Positions 50,823 through 60,112 are shown, counted from the stretch's first letter. The stretch: 64,000 nucleotides of DNA from Anaerolineae bacterium (GCA_026645815.1 JAPKMR010000001.1:1-64000), one strand, 5' to 3'. A program made the numbers and translations. The notes: generated by a model from the letters alone, not told the origin.

Positions 50823-53800
50823 ATGAAAAAGACCACCATCACCTTTACGTCCCTACCCTATCGCGCGACCGGCACCCCCGGCGTCGATGGGAAACTGCAG
50901 ATTTCGGTATTCATCGCTCCGAGGCTCTGGATCACAGACTCTGAGGAGCAGACTCAGATTCTGCATCTGAAAGACTACCCCCCGTTGTTCAAGAATTTCC
51001 CAAACAAGGTTGCCGCATTGAAGTTCGGGGTGAGCTTCAACGGGGGGGCGCCACTGCCCGCCACGCCGGTCAGTGCAGGTGACCTGCGCGATGATCTGTG
51101 GGCGGCGCTCTTTCCGCAGACAATCCCGGTCAAGCCATATCGCTTCGACAATCTGGCAGAGATTCCTATCCAATCCATTGATTCGATTTTTCTCTACGAT
51201 TGGCTACGCGACCTTTACCGCAAGGTGGGTACCGATCCCGCTTACGGCTTAGGCGCCAGCAAACCCTCGCGCGATATCTTGCTACGTGACCCCGACCTGG
51301 CGCAAATCGCGCGTCCCAGCAAACCTGAACCACCCTATGAACCGCCCGCCAAACGCCGCGTGCCAATCTATTACCAACCAGGAGCTACCGGGGAAGAAGA
51401 AGGAACCGAGAAGAAAGGCTGTCTGCAGCTGCTCCTGGATGTGCTCAACGCCATCACCAAAGCGTTGGGGTTGGGACAGCCCTTCCATGCTTCGGCAGCC
51501 AATCAGGCGACAGCCCCCCAACCGCCGGCATTGCACCCCACACTCCCGCCCACAGGAGCAAACATCACCCCGCCAGCACCGCTCCAGGTCAAACCGCAAG
51601 CAGGGAGACCCGCCGTTCCCACCGGCGGCACACAGGCAACCAATCCCGTCATGGCAGCATTCAATGCAGTCACGGATTTCGTGACACCCTTCGATCCGGC
51701 GCCCACACCGGCGGTGCATCTCTCTGATGAGCAACTGGAAGCGCTGCTGGATTTTCATGAGGCAGTATCGCTGTTGGCGGATACCCCCACCCTGCTGCGT
51801 GCGCTGGGGTTGGTGGTGGACCTGGAAGTGGATTGGGCTCCCGGAGTCCCGGCGGAGGGAACAGTAGCCGTCACAATCACGCCGCCCTCGGTAGCAGGCG
51901 CCGTCTTCTACCCGTTGCGAACTCACTACACGCTCTCCGGCACGCATTTCCTGCCCGCACCGCGCACGCCCAAACCCAAAGAAACGGCAGAAATGCGCCA
52001 GGGGCTGTTGCGCCTCAGCGACGAAGAACGCTATCGCATCATTCAGCTCGATGTGGTGGGCGCCGCGCTCAAGGAACAAAACACCGCGACCCTCCTCGCG
52101 TCGCAACAAGTTCAGGGCTTGCAGCTCATCAACCCGCCGGAGGAGGAATCGCTCCCGGCGACCCGCAGCGCAGGGCTTGCCATCGTCCAGCGCGATCTGG
52201 CGACCCAGCTCCAAACTACCTACGTGCAAGCGGCGGCGCTGAACAACGCCGTGGCAGATGTGGATGGGTCGCCAGAGGTTACCCTCTCCACAACGCCCGC
52301 GCAACTACAGCCCACTAACGAACTCTGGGCTGAGGATGTCATCCGCGGTTATCGCATGGATGTACGCGACCTGGATAGCGTCAGCAAGAAATGGCGTTCG
52401 CTGCACCAGCGCCAGGGGACCTGCCGTTTCACCGGGGTGCACCCCGAGATTGCCGTCCCGGTGGAGGATGAGGGTTTCGTGGAGCTGGGCGTGACAGAGC
52501 CTGTGAGCGACCCACCCGACGTACAGCGGATTCCTGACACCATCGTAACGTGGACCGGTTGGAGCCTCAGCGCCGTGCGCCCTGGCAAAACTATCGGGGA
52601 GAACCCTGAGCCCAGCGAGGCCGCGGAGACCCCCACCAACGAAGCGAAGACCGCGTTCAAACTGCAAGTTGATTTCACCCCCGTCAGCGGGTCACTGCCG
52701 CGACTGCGCTTCGGGCACCGCTACGTGGTGCGCATGCGCACGGTAGACCTGGCAGGTAACAGTGTCTTCGGTCCCGCGGACGCCGAATTCCAGCAGGCGC
52801 ACCCGGATGACAGCGAGATCCACGTCTACCGCCGCTTCGAACCGGTACCGGCGCCCGCGGTGGTACTCCGCGAGAAACCGGTCGAGGGTGAATCGGTGGA
52901 GCGCCTGGTGCTGCGCAGCGCCGCCGGTAGCGCCGACCCCCATCACGTAAACCGGCAGGTGACTGAGCGGCACATCGTCCCGCCCAAGAGTTCGCAGTTG
53001 CTGGCAGAGCATCACGGCAAGTTCGATGGCAACGGGGGCAAGCCAAAAGCCGATGCTGCGACGTATGAACAGGCGGCGCTCGAAGCTAACACGCTCTCGC
53101 AGCGCTGGGCGCCGATCAACAACAAATGGGTGCTGCTGCCGCTCCCCGGCACAGAGACGTTCCCGGACGCGGAAGAGCGCAAGGACCCGACCTTCTGGCA
53201 GACCAAAGAGGCCTTCCCATTGACCTACCTGCCCGATGAGCTGGCGCGCCGGGCGGTGTTCCACAATCTACCCGGTCCGGCAGAAGGCGTGACCTCCAGC
53301 TACCCCTTCAACGGCGAATGGCTCTCCCGGCTACCGTTCCGGCTCAAAGTGGTGGGCATCCCGGCAGGGCAAACACCCAATGCACCCGTATGGGCTCCGC
53401 AGAAGGGCGAGCTGGTGGTAGAGCTGCCGCAGGGCGAGAGCCGCGTGGTCCGCTTGAATAGCGGCACGGACGAGAGCGATCTTCCGGAATTGGGCGTGTG
53501 GGAATGGGAGACCAATCCCCCGGCGCCCACCCATGCCACCATTGCGTCGAACACGGCGCTGGGGCTCAATTGGCTATTGATGCCCCCACGCGAGATGCAC
53601 CTGATACACGCGACCCAGAAGCCATTGGAGCTGCCGAAGATAACCATCACCAAAGCCGAGAAAGCCCTGGGGGATACGACCGCCGCGGTCAGCGGCAGCA
53701 TCCAACCGCATAGCCAGACCACGGGCAAAGTGGATGTACTGGCATTGTGGACGGACCCGGAGGACGATATCGCCAAAGATGCCCCCGGCGAGCACAGAAG

Positions 53801-55055
53801 CCGCGCCACCCTGTGTGAAATCCACGTACCCGAGCCTGACGCGACCTCCGTCGCAGTCAAAACGACGCACAGCCTGGGGGACACGCACTACCACCGCGTG
53901 GTCTATGTAGCGCGCGGCGCCACCCGCTTCCGGGAGTATATGCCCGAGGCGCTACTGGCGCCCGACAAAGAAGACCTGATCACGGCGCCCACAGGAGTAG
54001 AGATCAAGACGCTGGCGAGCAAGACCCTGGCACAAATCGAAGGCGAGATTGCCGGGGGAACGTTGCGGCATGCCGCAGTGCAGGATGTGAAGAACTCCGC
54101 CCGACCGCTGGCGCCCGTGATAGCATATATCATGCCCACGTTGGGCGCCGCGATCGAGACGCCCGTAGAGCAGACCGCCAAGGTGAAGGTCATCACCCGG
54201 ACGCGGCACAACAGCGGTTTGCGCGTCTACCTGGAGCGCCCGTGGTTCTCCTCCGGCGCGGGTGAATTGTTGGGGGTAGTGTTCCGCGATGAGACCTTTG
54301 CGACACTGGATGAAGCCCTGCGACCTTACGTGACCGAGTGGGCTGATGACCCGCTGTGGAACGGTCCGGTCGCCGACCTGGCAGCTGGCATCGGGAATTT
54401 CACCCATTATGCCGCCAGTTCAAACGATGTCATTGCCCCGTTGACGCTGGAGGAAACCAATGCCCCCGTGAAAGTCGTGGGCTACCCGGTTGAATTTGAT
54501 GCCGCTAAAAAACTGTGGTTTGCGGATATCGAATTCACCATGAACAGCTTGAAAGCCTATATGCCGATGGTGCGATTGGCACTAGCACGCTTCCAGCCCA
54601 TCTCGGTGCCGCCTACGTATCTTTCGCGTGTAACCCGCGCCGATTTCGTCCAACCGCTTCCGGACCGGACGCTGACCATCAGCCGCCTGGTTTCCAACCC
54701 GATGCACATCACGATGGCGCTGACCGGCGTAGCGCCCTCCGGTCCACGACCGGTGCAAGCGTGGATGGAAAAACTGACGGCGCCCGCGCAGGGCGAGCTC
54801 GGCTGGACGCGGCTTGAAGGCGACGCCTTCAAGCCGGCGATCAACACAGAGAGCACCGCGCTGTGGGAAGGCACGTTCAATCCGGGACTGTTGCCGCCGA
54901 GTGGACGTTACCGCATGGTTATCCAGGAAATGGAGCCGTTGCTTCCAGGAGGCTTCGCTGGCACTCTGCCGGATGGTGGAGTTAGCGCTGACCTGCAGAT
55001 ATCCACCGGCCCAACCTTAGGACGGACGGTGTACGCCGACAGCTGGGAACTCTAG
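50823..55055 (+). CDS. giant protein of unknown function, 1410 aa
   Basis: I do not recognise this protein either. It has no signal sequence. The N-terminal 150 residues start with a compact domain (LQISVFIAPRLWI, YDWLRDLYRKVG), then comes a proline-rich linker (about 160-290), then a series of beta-rich, probably Ig/FN3-like modules, for example FGHRYVVRMRTVDLAGNSVF near residue 640 and THSLGDTHYHRVVYVARGAT near 1020. The end is RTVYADSWEL. No enzyme motif, Walker motif, metal-binding pattern or repeat is visible. The composition matches neighbouring genes, so recent transfer is not obvious. GGAGAT precedes the ATG. Confidence 0.6.
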   Translation: MKKTTITFTSLPYRATGTPGVDGKLQISVFIAPRLWITDSEEQTQILHLKDYPPLFKNFPNKVAALKFGVSFNGGAPLPATPVSAGDLRDDLWAALFPQTIPVKPYRFDNLAEIPIQSIDSIFLYDWLRDLYRKVGTDPAYGLGASKPSRDILLRDPDLAQIARPSKPEPPYEPPAKRRVPIYYQPGATGEEEGTEKKGCLQLLLDVLNAITKALGLGQPFHASAANQATAPQPPALHPTLPPTGANITPPAPLQVKPQAGRPAVPTGGTQATNPVMAAFNAVTDFVTPFDPAPTPAVHLSDEQLEALLDFHEAVSLLADTPTLLRALGLVVDLEVDWAPGVPAEGTVAVTITPPSVAGAVFYPLRTHYTLSGTHFLPAPRTPKPKETAEMRQGLLRLSDEERYRIIQLDVVGAALKEQNTATLLASQQVQGLQLINPPEEESLPATRSAGLAIVQRDLATQLQTTYVQAAALNNAVADVDGSPEVTLSTTPAQLQPTNELWAEDVIRGYRMDVRDLDSVSKKWRSLHQRQGTCRFTGVHPEIAVPVEDEGFVELGVTEPVSDPPDVQRIPDTIVTWTGWSLSAVRPGKTIGENPEPSEAAETPTNEAKTAFKLQVDFTPVSGSLPRLRFGHRYVVRMRTVDLAGNSVFGPADAEFQQAHPDDSEIHVYRRFEPVPAPAVVLREKPVEGESVERLVLRSAAGSADPHHVNRQVTERHIVPPKSSQLLAEHHGKFDGNGGKPKADAATYEQAALEANTLSQRWAPINNKWVLLPLPGTETFPDAEERKDPTFWQTKEAFPLTYLPDELARRAVFHNLPGPAEGVTSSYPFNGEWLSRLPFRLKVVGIPAGQTPNAPVWAPQKGELVVELPQGESRVVRLNSGTDESDLPELGVWEWETNPPAPTHATIASNTALGLNWLLMPPREMHLIHATQKPLELPKITITKAEKALGDTTAAVSGSIQPHSQTTGKVDVLALWTDPEDDIAKDAPGEHRSRATLCEIHVPEPDATSVAVKTTHSLGDTHYHRVVYVARGATRFREYMPEALLAPDKEDLITAPTGVEIKTLASKTLAQIEGEIAGGTLRHAAVQDVKNSARPLAPVIAYIMPTLGAAIETPVEQTAKVKVITRTRHNSGLRVYLERPWFSSGAGELLGVVFRDETFATLDEALRPYVTEWADDPLWNGPVADLAAGIGNFTHYAASSNDVIAPLTLEETNAPVKVVGYPVEFDAAKKLWFADIEFTMNSLKAYMPMVRLALARFQPISVPPTYLSRVTRADFVQPLPDRTLTISRLVSNPMHITMALTGVAPSGPRPVQAWMEKLTAPAQGELGWTRLEGDAFKPAINTESTALWEGTFNPGLLPPSGRYRMVIQEMEPLLPGGFAGTLPDGGVSADLQISTGPTLGRTVYADSWEL

Positions 55056-55077
55056 ACACCAAAAGCCAAGACATGTG

Positions 55078-55112
55078 TTATGGTTGGGCACGCTCCGTGC
55101 GCCCAACCATAA
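55078..55112. terminator. bidirectional terminator hairpin
   Basis: TTATGGTTGGGC (55078-55089) pairs with GCCCAACCATAA (55101-55112), with a further ACG/CGT pairing inside after a two-base bulge. It lies between convergent genes. Confidence 0.65.
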
Positions 55113-55153
55113 GTGCGTGTTTTGCCTGCCAAGATGAAATGGTAAGCAAGAGG

Positions 55154-56308
55154 TCAATCTCGCACAACACCGCGCGCAAAGAGCACGCGCAAGCCTCCAT
55201 TGACCCAAGACTGCGGCGGTTCCAGTTGCAGTCGAGCTTGCTGCAAGAGCGGTAGGCCATTGCAGAGCAGGGCAACCTGCCAGCGGGGGCAATGCATCCT
55301 CAGGACATTTCCCAACTGCGCGTAAAGGTTGCGCAGGTCCTTATCGGCGCTCACCCGCACACCGTAAGGTGGATTGGTGACCACCCAACCTGGTCCCAGC
55401 GGCGGTGTGACGGCGGATACTGCCTGGCAGGTGAAAGTAATGGCGCCGCTAACGCCGGCGCGCCCGGCGTTAGCTTCTGCTGCACGAATCGCGCCCGCAT
55501 CCCGGTCCGAAGCCAACAGCAACGGCATCACCTCGCGTTCAGCAGCAAGCGCGGCAGCGTGTTCCTCAGCCCACAAATCAGCCGCAAAGGAAGTCCAATC
55601 CATGAAAGCAAAGCGACGTATTTTGCCGGGCGCGATCTGCCGCGCCAGCAACGCCGCCTCGATGGGGATGGTGCCCGAACCACAGAAAGGGTCAAGCAGC
55701 GGCGCTTCCATATCCCATTCCGAGGCAAGCAACATCGCCGCCGCGAGAGTTTCGCGCAACGGTGCTTTCGCCGTCGCCAGGCGATAGCCCCGGCGGTGCA
55801 ACAATGCACCGGAGGAATCCATGCTTACCGTAGCCATGTTGTTTGATAAGCGCACCACCACGCCCTGCGGAGGAGTCTCCGGGGAGTCCTCATCCCATGC
55901 CGCTAGCTCCGCAGGGGCGCCCATGCGATCCCCAATAGCGCCCAATACGCGCTCGGCAACAGCATCCGAGTGATAGAGCTTCGACTGGTGGCAGGTCGCC
56001 CGCACAGCAACAGGCTGACCGGGGCGTAGATAGCGCTCCCAGGGCAAATAGCTCGCCTTCTTGCGCAGCTCCGAGAAAGCCGCCGCGTAAAACTCGCCCA
56101 GGCGCACAATGACTCGGCTAGCAGTGCGCAGGTGCAGGTTGAGGCGGTAAAGGTCACGTAGGGAACCGGCGAACTCCAACCCTCCGACGGTAGGTTGCCC
56201 CACCCGCCTGCCTGCCAGCCCCAAGGCGCGCATTTCACGCGCGGTAATGGCCTCCAGACCGGGAGCTGTGACCACAAAGAGACGCTGCTCAGTTTCTAGA
56301 TTCGACAT
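55154..56308 (-). CDS. THUMP-domain rRNA (guanine-N2) methyltransferase, RlmL-like
   Basis: A 384-residue methyltransferase with an N-terminal ferredoxin-like plus THUMP region (about 1-165) and a Rossmann methyltransferase domain with SAM motif LLDPFCGSGTIPIEAALLA and catalytic NPPYG. This is the arrangement of the N-terminal half of RlmL, which methylates G2445 of 23S rRNA, and of Firmicutes YpsC-type enzymes. The ATG at 56308 follows AGGTGA. It is last of a possible minus-strand run with the kinase and aldolase-like genes, though the functions do not obviously connect. Confidence 0.87.
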   Translation of the reverse strand: MSNLETEQRLFVVTAPGLEAITAREMRALGLAGRRVGQPTVGGLEFAGSLRDLYRLNLHLRTASRVIVRLGEFYAAAFSELRKKASYLPWERYLRPGQPVAVRATCHQSKLYHSDAVAERVLGAIGDRMGAPAELAAWDEDSPETPPQGVVVRLSNNMATVSMDSSGALLHRRGYRLATAKAPLRETLAAAMLLASEWDMEAPLLDPFCGSGTIPIEAALLARQIAPGKIRRFAFMDWTSFAADLWAEEHAAALAAEREVMPLLLASDRDAGAIRAAEANAGRAGVSGAITFTCQAVSAVTPPLGPGWVVTNPPYGVRVSADKDLRNLYAQLGNVLRMHCPRWQVALLCNGLPLLQQARLQLEPPQSWVNGGLRVLFARGVVRD

Positions 56309-56330
56309 AAATGTTCACCTGTGAACAGAT

Positions 56331-57479
56331 TCACGGTTGAGATTCAATGAGGCTGTCTGTTTTGTACCAGACACCTGCTGCCCCGCGACGCCATCCCGGC
56401 AGGGTAATCTCAAGCGGGTATTGTTCCCATCCCGCCGCTATTCGAGCCTGCACGGTTTCCCAAGACGGAATATCCTCCGCGTTGCGGGCGCTTGCGACGT
56501 TGAAAGCGCCGACTGCCGCCGAACTCAGCGCAACCTGCTCCGGTGAAAGCCCGCGCAACAGTCCGGTGAGAAAACCTGCTATCGTGCAATCCCCAGCGCC
56601 CGTGGTGCCCACCACGGGGACACGAAATGCCGGAACACGCAATTCGCGCCCCACCCACGCGGCGCCCAGAACCGGCAGGCGAGCAGGATCAGGTGTGGTG
56701 CGGAGATAGAGACCCGCCGCACCTAATTTGATCGCCACAACCGCGACACCCAGGTCAAGGATGCGTCCGGCAAGCATGTGCAGTAAGCTTTCATCCACCT
56801 GTGTGATATCCGCTGCAGCACGAGGACAGTCAAAAAAGAACAACACCTCATCGAGGTTAGGAATGAAAATATCCACGTTTGGAAAGACACGCGCGCACCA
56901 GACATCCCAATCCACAAGCCCAGCCTCGGAGTCGGAATCAGGGCACACCACATCTAAAGAGGTCAGCAGCCCAGCACCTCGGGCACGCCGTAACAGCGTC
57001 GCCGCTTCCACACCACCGTCCGCGTAGAAACGGCGCATAATCGAGGGATAACCAAAGTGCAACAATGCCGCCTCGGCCAAAGTTGCTGCATCCACATCTG
57101 CCGCAGTGAAGGTAGCGTTATGGCCCTCCCAGTGGATGAAGAGGCGTGGCACACCCGGCGGTTCGATGACGAGAGTATACGAGGTTGCCGTCGCAGGGTC
57201 CACGATCATGTTATCCACCAGCATTGGCCCGTGCGCGCGCAACAGATCGAGGATGGCGGCGCCGAAACGATCCGCACCCACCTTGGCGACGAGTCGCACG
57301 GGCGTCCCCAAGCGGTGCAGGGCAAGCCCGGTGTTAGCGACCGCACCTCCGGTGGTGACCGTCGCGGGACCCACGTTGACGAAGCGCCCCGGTTCCAACA
57401 CCGCGCCGGTTTCCAGCGCCGGGATGATATCGAGGCAGATGTGTCCCGCAACAACCACAGCACCAGAGAAGCTATTCAA
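56331..57479 (-). CDS. PfkB family carbohydrate kinase
   Basis: A 382-residue ribokinase-like enzyme. N-terminal VAGHICLDIIP, the substrate-binding GGAVANTGLALHRLG, NLDEVLFFF and the anion-hole/catalytic motif VVGTTGAGDCTIAGFLTG near residue 300 are all present. The family phosphorylates sugars or nucleosides; the substrate cannot be told. The start is a TTG behind GGGGT. The aldolase-like gene ends 25 bases upstream on the same strand, suggesting a kinase-aldolase pair for sugar breakdown. Confidence 0.9.
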   Translation of the reverse strand: MNSFSGAVVVAGHICLDIIPALETGAVLEPGRFVNVGPATVTTGGAVANTGLALHRLGTPVRLVAKVGADRFGAAILDLLRAHGPMLVDNMIVDPATATSYTLVIEPPGVPRLFIHWEGHNATFTAADVDAATLAEAALLHFGYPSIMRRFYADGGVEAATLLRRARGAGLLTSLDVVCPDSDSEAGLVDWDVWCARVFPNVDIFIPNLDEVLFFFDCPRAAADITQVDESLLHMLAGRILDLGVAVVAIKLGAAGLYLRTTPDPARLPVLGAAWVGRELRVPAFRVPVVGTTGAGDCTIAGFLTGLLRGLSPEQVALSSAAVGAFNVASARNAEDIPSWETVQARIAAGWEQYPLEITLPGWRRGAAGVWYKTDSLIESQP

Positions 57480-57504
57480 TTATGACCCCACAGAAGCCGT
57501 TGAT

Positions 57505-58527
57505 TTAGAGCAGCCCTGGTGAGGTGAGCTGCATATCTTCTTCCAGGCTGCGGCGGGGCGGAATCCCCAACCGCTCCAGTTCGCCGCGGTAAGCACGCAC
57601 CGCCTCTTCGGGAAAAATTGCCTCATCCACCACAGCTCGCAACATCCGCACAAAAGAAAGCGGGTGTTCGGCGTTTTTTATGCGCCGCCCGAAAAGCGCC
57701 AAACGAGCGCCATGCTGTTTCGCCTCGGCGATGAGCTTGAAAGCATCATAGCTGGTACTTGAGGAACCTCCCAGAATTCCTACCACCAGACTGGAATCAT
57801 AGTGCGCGAGTTCCTCCATTGCGGTGGGACCGTTATAAGCTACTTTGAGGAATTCGGGACGCGAGGCACGTGGAATACCTGCCAGCATTCTTGCGATTTG
57901 ATCGTTGACGTATTGCGGAACCTGTTCTGGCGCTAAGCCCAAGCTGGCACTGTTGGGGTTAAAGACCTCAAGGAAGTAGCGGAAGCCCGCGCGCACCGCG
58001 GAGATACGAAAGGCCTTGAACGCTTCCAGGCTACGCAAGTCAGCTTCAAGGTCGTTATTGAAGGTCACAGAGTAAAGCCCCAGGTTCACATCAGGCAGCT
58101 GCCCGGGAGCAGGCAACAGTGTACCGAAGCGCGCTTCCTCCAGGGTGGTAGTAGCAAAGGGATGTGAAGGAGACTGCGCATAACGCGCCCCGCGTCCTAC
58201 CCAGATATCGGTCGTATCGTTGGCGCGGATAGCAGGCGTGACCGAAGACTCATCAAAGAGGCGTTTCTCGCGTGCCAGCACGTCCATCGCCGAAACCGAG
58301 GCGAGCAGCACCTCAACAGCCTCCTCGCGAACCAGTTCTTCGAGGTGCAGATAGAAATCCTGTATCGAAGGGTAGGCATAACGCGCCCCGGGTTGAGGGG
58401 GATAGGTCGCTCCCGGCGTAGGGATGCCGTACGCCATGTCCGCGTCGGCGGCATAGACCAGAATGAACTCCCGGCACTCAGGGTTGTTGCGAATGTTTTC
58501 CAATTTAGCATCGAGAGCCTTATGCAT
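57505..58527 (-). CDS. aldolase-like protein (class I TIM barrel), unproven
   Basis: A 340-residue protein whose C-terminal half resembles class I aldolases of the DhnA/LacD type: Lys228 in EFLKVAYNGP is placed where the Schiff-base lysine of strand six would be, followed by VVGILGGSSSTSYDAFKLIA (strand seven phosphate loop) and ALFGRRIKNAE. The N-terminal half is less familiar. AAGGAG precedes the ATG. Next to a PfkB kinase it could cleave a sugar bisphosphate, in analogy with the LacC-LacD pair. The enzymatic role is inference. Confidence 0.6.
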   Translation of the reverse strand: MHKALDAKLENIRNNPECREFILVYAADADMAYGIPTPGATYPPQPGARYAYPSIQDFYLHLEELVREEAVEVLLASVSAMDVLAREKRLFDESSVTPAIRANDTTDIWVGRGARYAQSPSHPFATTTLEEARFGTLLPAPGQLPDVNLGLYSVTFNNDLEADLRSLEAFKAFRISAVRAGFRYFLEVFNPNSASLGLAPEQVPQYVNDQIARMLAGIPRASRPEFLKVAYNGPTAMEELAHYDSSLVVGILGGSSSTSYDAFKLIAEAKQHGARLALFGRRIKNAEHPLSFVRMLRAVVDEAIFPEEAVRAYRGELERLGIPPRRSLEEDMQLTSPGLL

Positions 58528-58540
58528 GGATTTGCTCCTT

Positions 58541-58611
58541 ATGAATTACGAATCATGAGTTATGAGTACAGAATCGGAATCTGGGTCCGTGACTTGTGAT
58601 TCCTGACTCTT
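58541..58611. repeat. degenerate period-7 repeat within the end of the MFS gene
   Basis: About ten heptamers related to ATGAGTT/ACGAATC can be read (ATGAATT, ACGAATC, ATGAGTT, ATGAGTA, CAGAATC and so on). The tract encodes the last residues of the MFS protein and reaches to within 14 bases of the next start codon. Confidence 0.5.
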
Positions 58612-59844
58612 GTCTTCCGCGGGCGGAGGGCTTCCGCGTCCGGGAGTCTTGAATTTGAGCCATACAGGAATAACACTCAAAAGCACAGCGCCTGCGGTAA
58701 TCTGAAAGGGGAAGCGCGGACTGACCCGTTCCCACAATTGCGCACCGATGGCGGGCGCCGGCAGAGAAAAGACGCCCAGGCTGGAGCGCAGCACGCCAAA
58801 GGCAGTGCCGCGCAAGTTGTCGGGGACCGCCTTGCTGATAAGTGCCTGGTAAGCAGGCGCCATCATTGCCACGCCAATACCGAAGAGCGCCCAGCTCGCC
58901 GCGAAACCCCAGAAACTACCCGCGTAAAGGAAAACGAGCAGGGCGACGAATTGGATGGCGAAACCCGCAGCAATCGCCAGACGCTCACTGGTCTTATCTG
59001 CCAGGGTGCCTGCCGGAATCGTCATCGCCATGTTGCTGATGCCAAAGATGGATTGCAACCAGCCAATCTGTTGAATCGAAAGAGACCCAAAGTCCTCAAG
59101 ATAGAGCGGCATGAGCTGAAAAGACATAGAGAACGCCACATCGCGCACACCATCGGTGAGGAAAATCCAGGTGAGCAACCCGCCCGCCGTCAACAACGCC
59201 GCCATCGCGCCGAGATTGGACTTAAGACCGGCAACGGAGAGTGCGCGAGGATGCGCTTCTGCCCCGCGCGAGGCGTGACGCGCCATGCGCACACGAATCA
59301 CCGCAGCGACGAGATAGAAACAGCCCGCCACAATCAGCATCAGTTTGAAGCCATAGGTATCCGCCAACCAGCCTCCAAGGGGGGGACCCACGATAGTTAC
59401 TACAGTGAACAAGGTATCGGTGATGGCAAAAACGCGCGAGCGGTGCTCCTCAGCCGATTGCTCGGCGATGAAGGCGCCGTAACTGGGTCCAATCAGAGAG
59501 CGCGTGACGGCGTTAAGCCCTTCCCCCAAGAGCAACCACTGCCAGGTCGGCGCAAGAATCAATGCGACATAGGAAAGCACGCCTGCAACACTGCCCATGG
59601 CAATGCTGCGCAGACGCCCAAGATTATCCGAAATCCACCCCCCAATAATCTGCAGGATGAGTGGGAAAATCTGAAGGAGCGTGAAGAATAGACCAATCTG
59701 CACCACGTTGGCGTCAAGAGATTTGAGGTACAGCGGCAGCAGCGGTCCATACATATTGCCGCCGATATTGGCAAGCGTCATCGCCAGCATGAAGAGTTGC
59801 AGCTGTGGGGTCAGCAGGAAAGGCTTGCGTCGCGTCTCGGACAT
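58546..59844 (-). CDS. MFS transporter
   Basis: A 432-residue major facilitator with 12 predicted helices. The loop 2-3 motif is GGWISDNLGRLRSI, and the matching loop 8-9 motif is GTLADKTSERLAI; QTIGxxxGP-like TIVGPPLGGWLAD marks helix 5. It is most like drug/H+ antiporters of the DHA1 type. The ATG at 59844 has GGAGG seven bases upstream; an upstream in-frame codon would cover the promoter. The C-terminal tail after helix 12 is hydrophilic and is encoded by a period-7 repeat, so it is unlikely to be a conserved part of the protein. Confidence 0.88.
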   Translation of the reverse strand: MSETRRKPFLLTPQLQLFMLAMTLANIGGNMYGPLLPLYLKSLDANVVQIGLFFTLLQIFPLILQIIGGWISDNLGRLRSIAMGSVAGVLSYVALILAPTWQWLLLGEGLNAVTRSLIGPSYGAFIAEQSAEEHRSRVFAITDTLFTVVTIVGPPLGGWLADTYGFKLMLIVAGCFYLVAAVIRVRMARHASRGAEAHPRALSVAGLKSNLGAMAALLTAGGLLTWIFLTDGVRDVAFSMSFQLMPLYLEDFGSLSIQQIGWLQSIFGISNMAMTIPAGTLADKTSERLAIAAGFAIQFVALLVFLYAGSFWGFAASWALFGIGVAMMAPAYQALISKAVPDNLRGTAFGVLRSSLGVFSLPAPAIGAQLWERVSPRFPFQITAGAVLLSVIPVWLKFKTPGRGSPPPAEDKSQESQVTDPDSDSVLITHDS

Positions 59845-59851
59845 CAGGGCA

Positions 59852-59874
59852 ACCTCCGTTATACAAACGGAGGT
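59852..59874. promoter_or_regulatory. palindrome over the start site and ribosome-binding site of the MFS gene
   Basis: ACCTCCGTT (59852-59860) and AACGGAGGT (59866-59874) are exact inverted copies with five bases between. The gene-proximal arm holds the Shine-Dalgarno GGAGG and the distal arm adjoins the -10, so it may be an operator or an RNA hairpin hiding the ribosome-binding site. Confidence 0.6.
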
Positions 59875-59902
59875 AGTGTAACATAAAACAGAAGAGAGAC
59901 AA
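59875..59902 (-). promoter_or_regulatory. promoter of the MFS gene
   Basis: On the minus strand TTGTCT (59902-59897) and TACACT (59880-59875) are 16 bases apart, and a TGT extension precedes the -10. The start site near 59868 falls inside the palindrome. Confidence 0.55.
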
Positions 59903-60003
59903 ACATCATCATCGTCGAAGTTCACAGGCAGAGAGAAACTCACGCTAGCGTTCAGTCGCGATCTCTTCCCGGTTTGAGGTATCCTCTCGCCCCCAAAAGA
60001 CAC

Positions 60004-60032
60004 TGGTCATCCTAACAATCCTCACGTATAAT
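60004..60032 (+). promoter_or_regulatory. promoter of the slipin operon
   Basis: TGGTCA (60004-60009), a 17-base spacer and a perfect TATAAT (60027-60032). Confidence 0.6.
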
Positions 60033-60112
60033 AAGTGAGTATCAAGCAGTTGACACGGTTAGCAACGTGCAAGCCTGCAAGATTCAACTCTCACCATCGA
60101 AAGGAGCTTTGC

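Noticed and set aside
51282-52304. 340-codon open frame antisense to the 1410-aa gene
   Set aside because: High-GC antisense frame of arginine- and cysteine-rich composition; the plus-strand gene is coupled to its neighbour.
58738-59691. 317-codon plus-strand frame across the MFS gene
   Set aside because: Its composition (rich in Arg, Gln, His) is that of an antisense frame; the MFS motifs are clear on the other strand.
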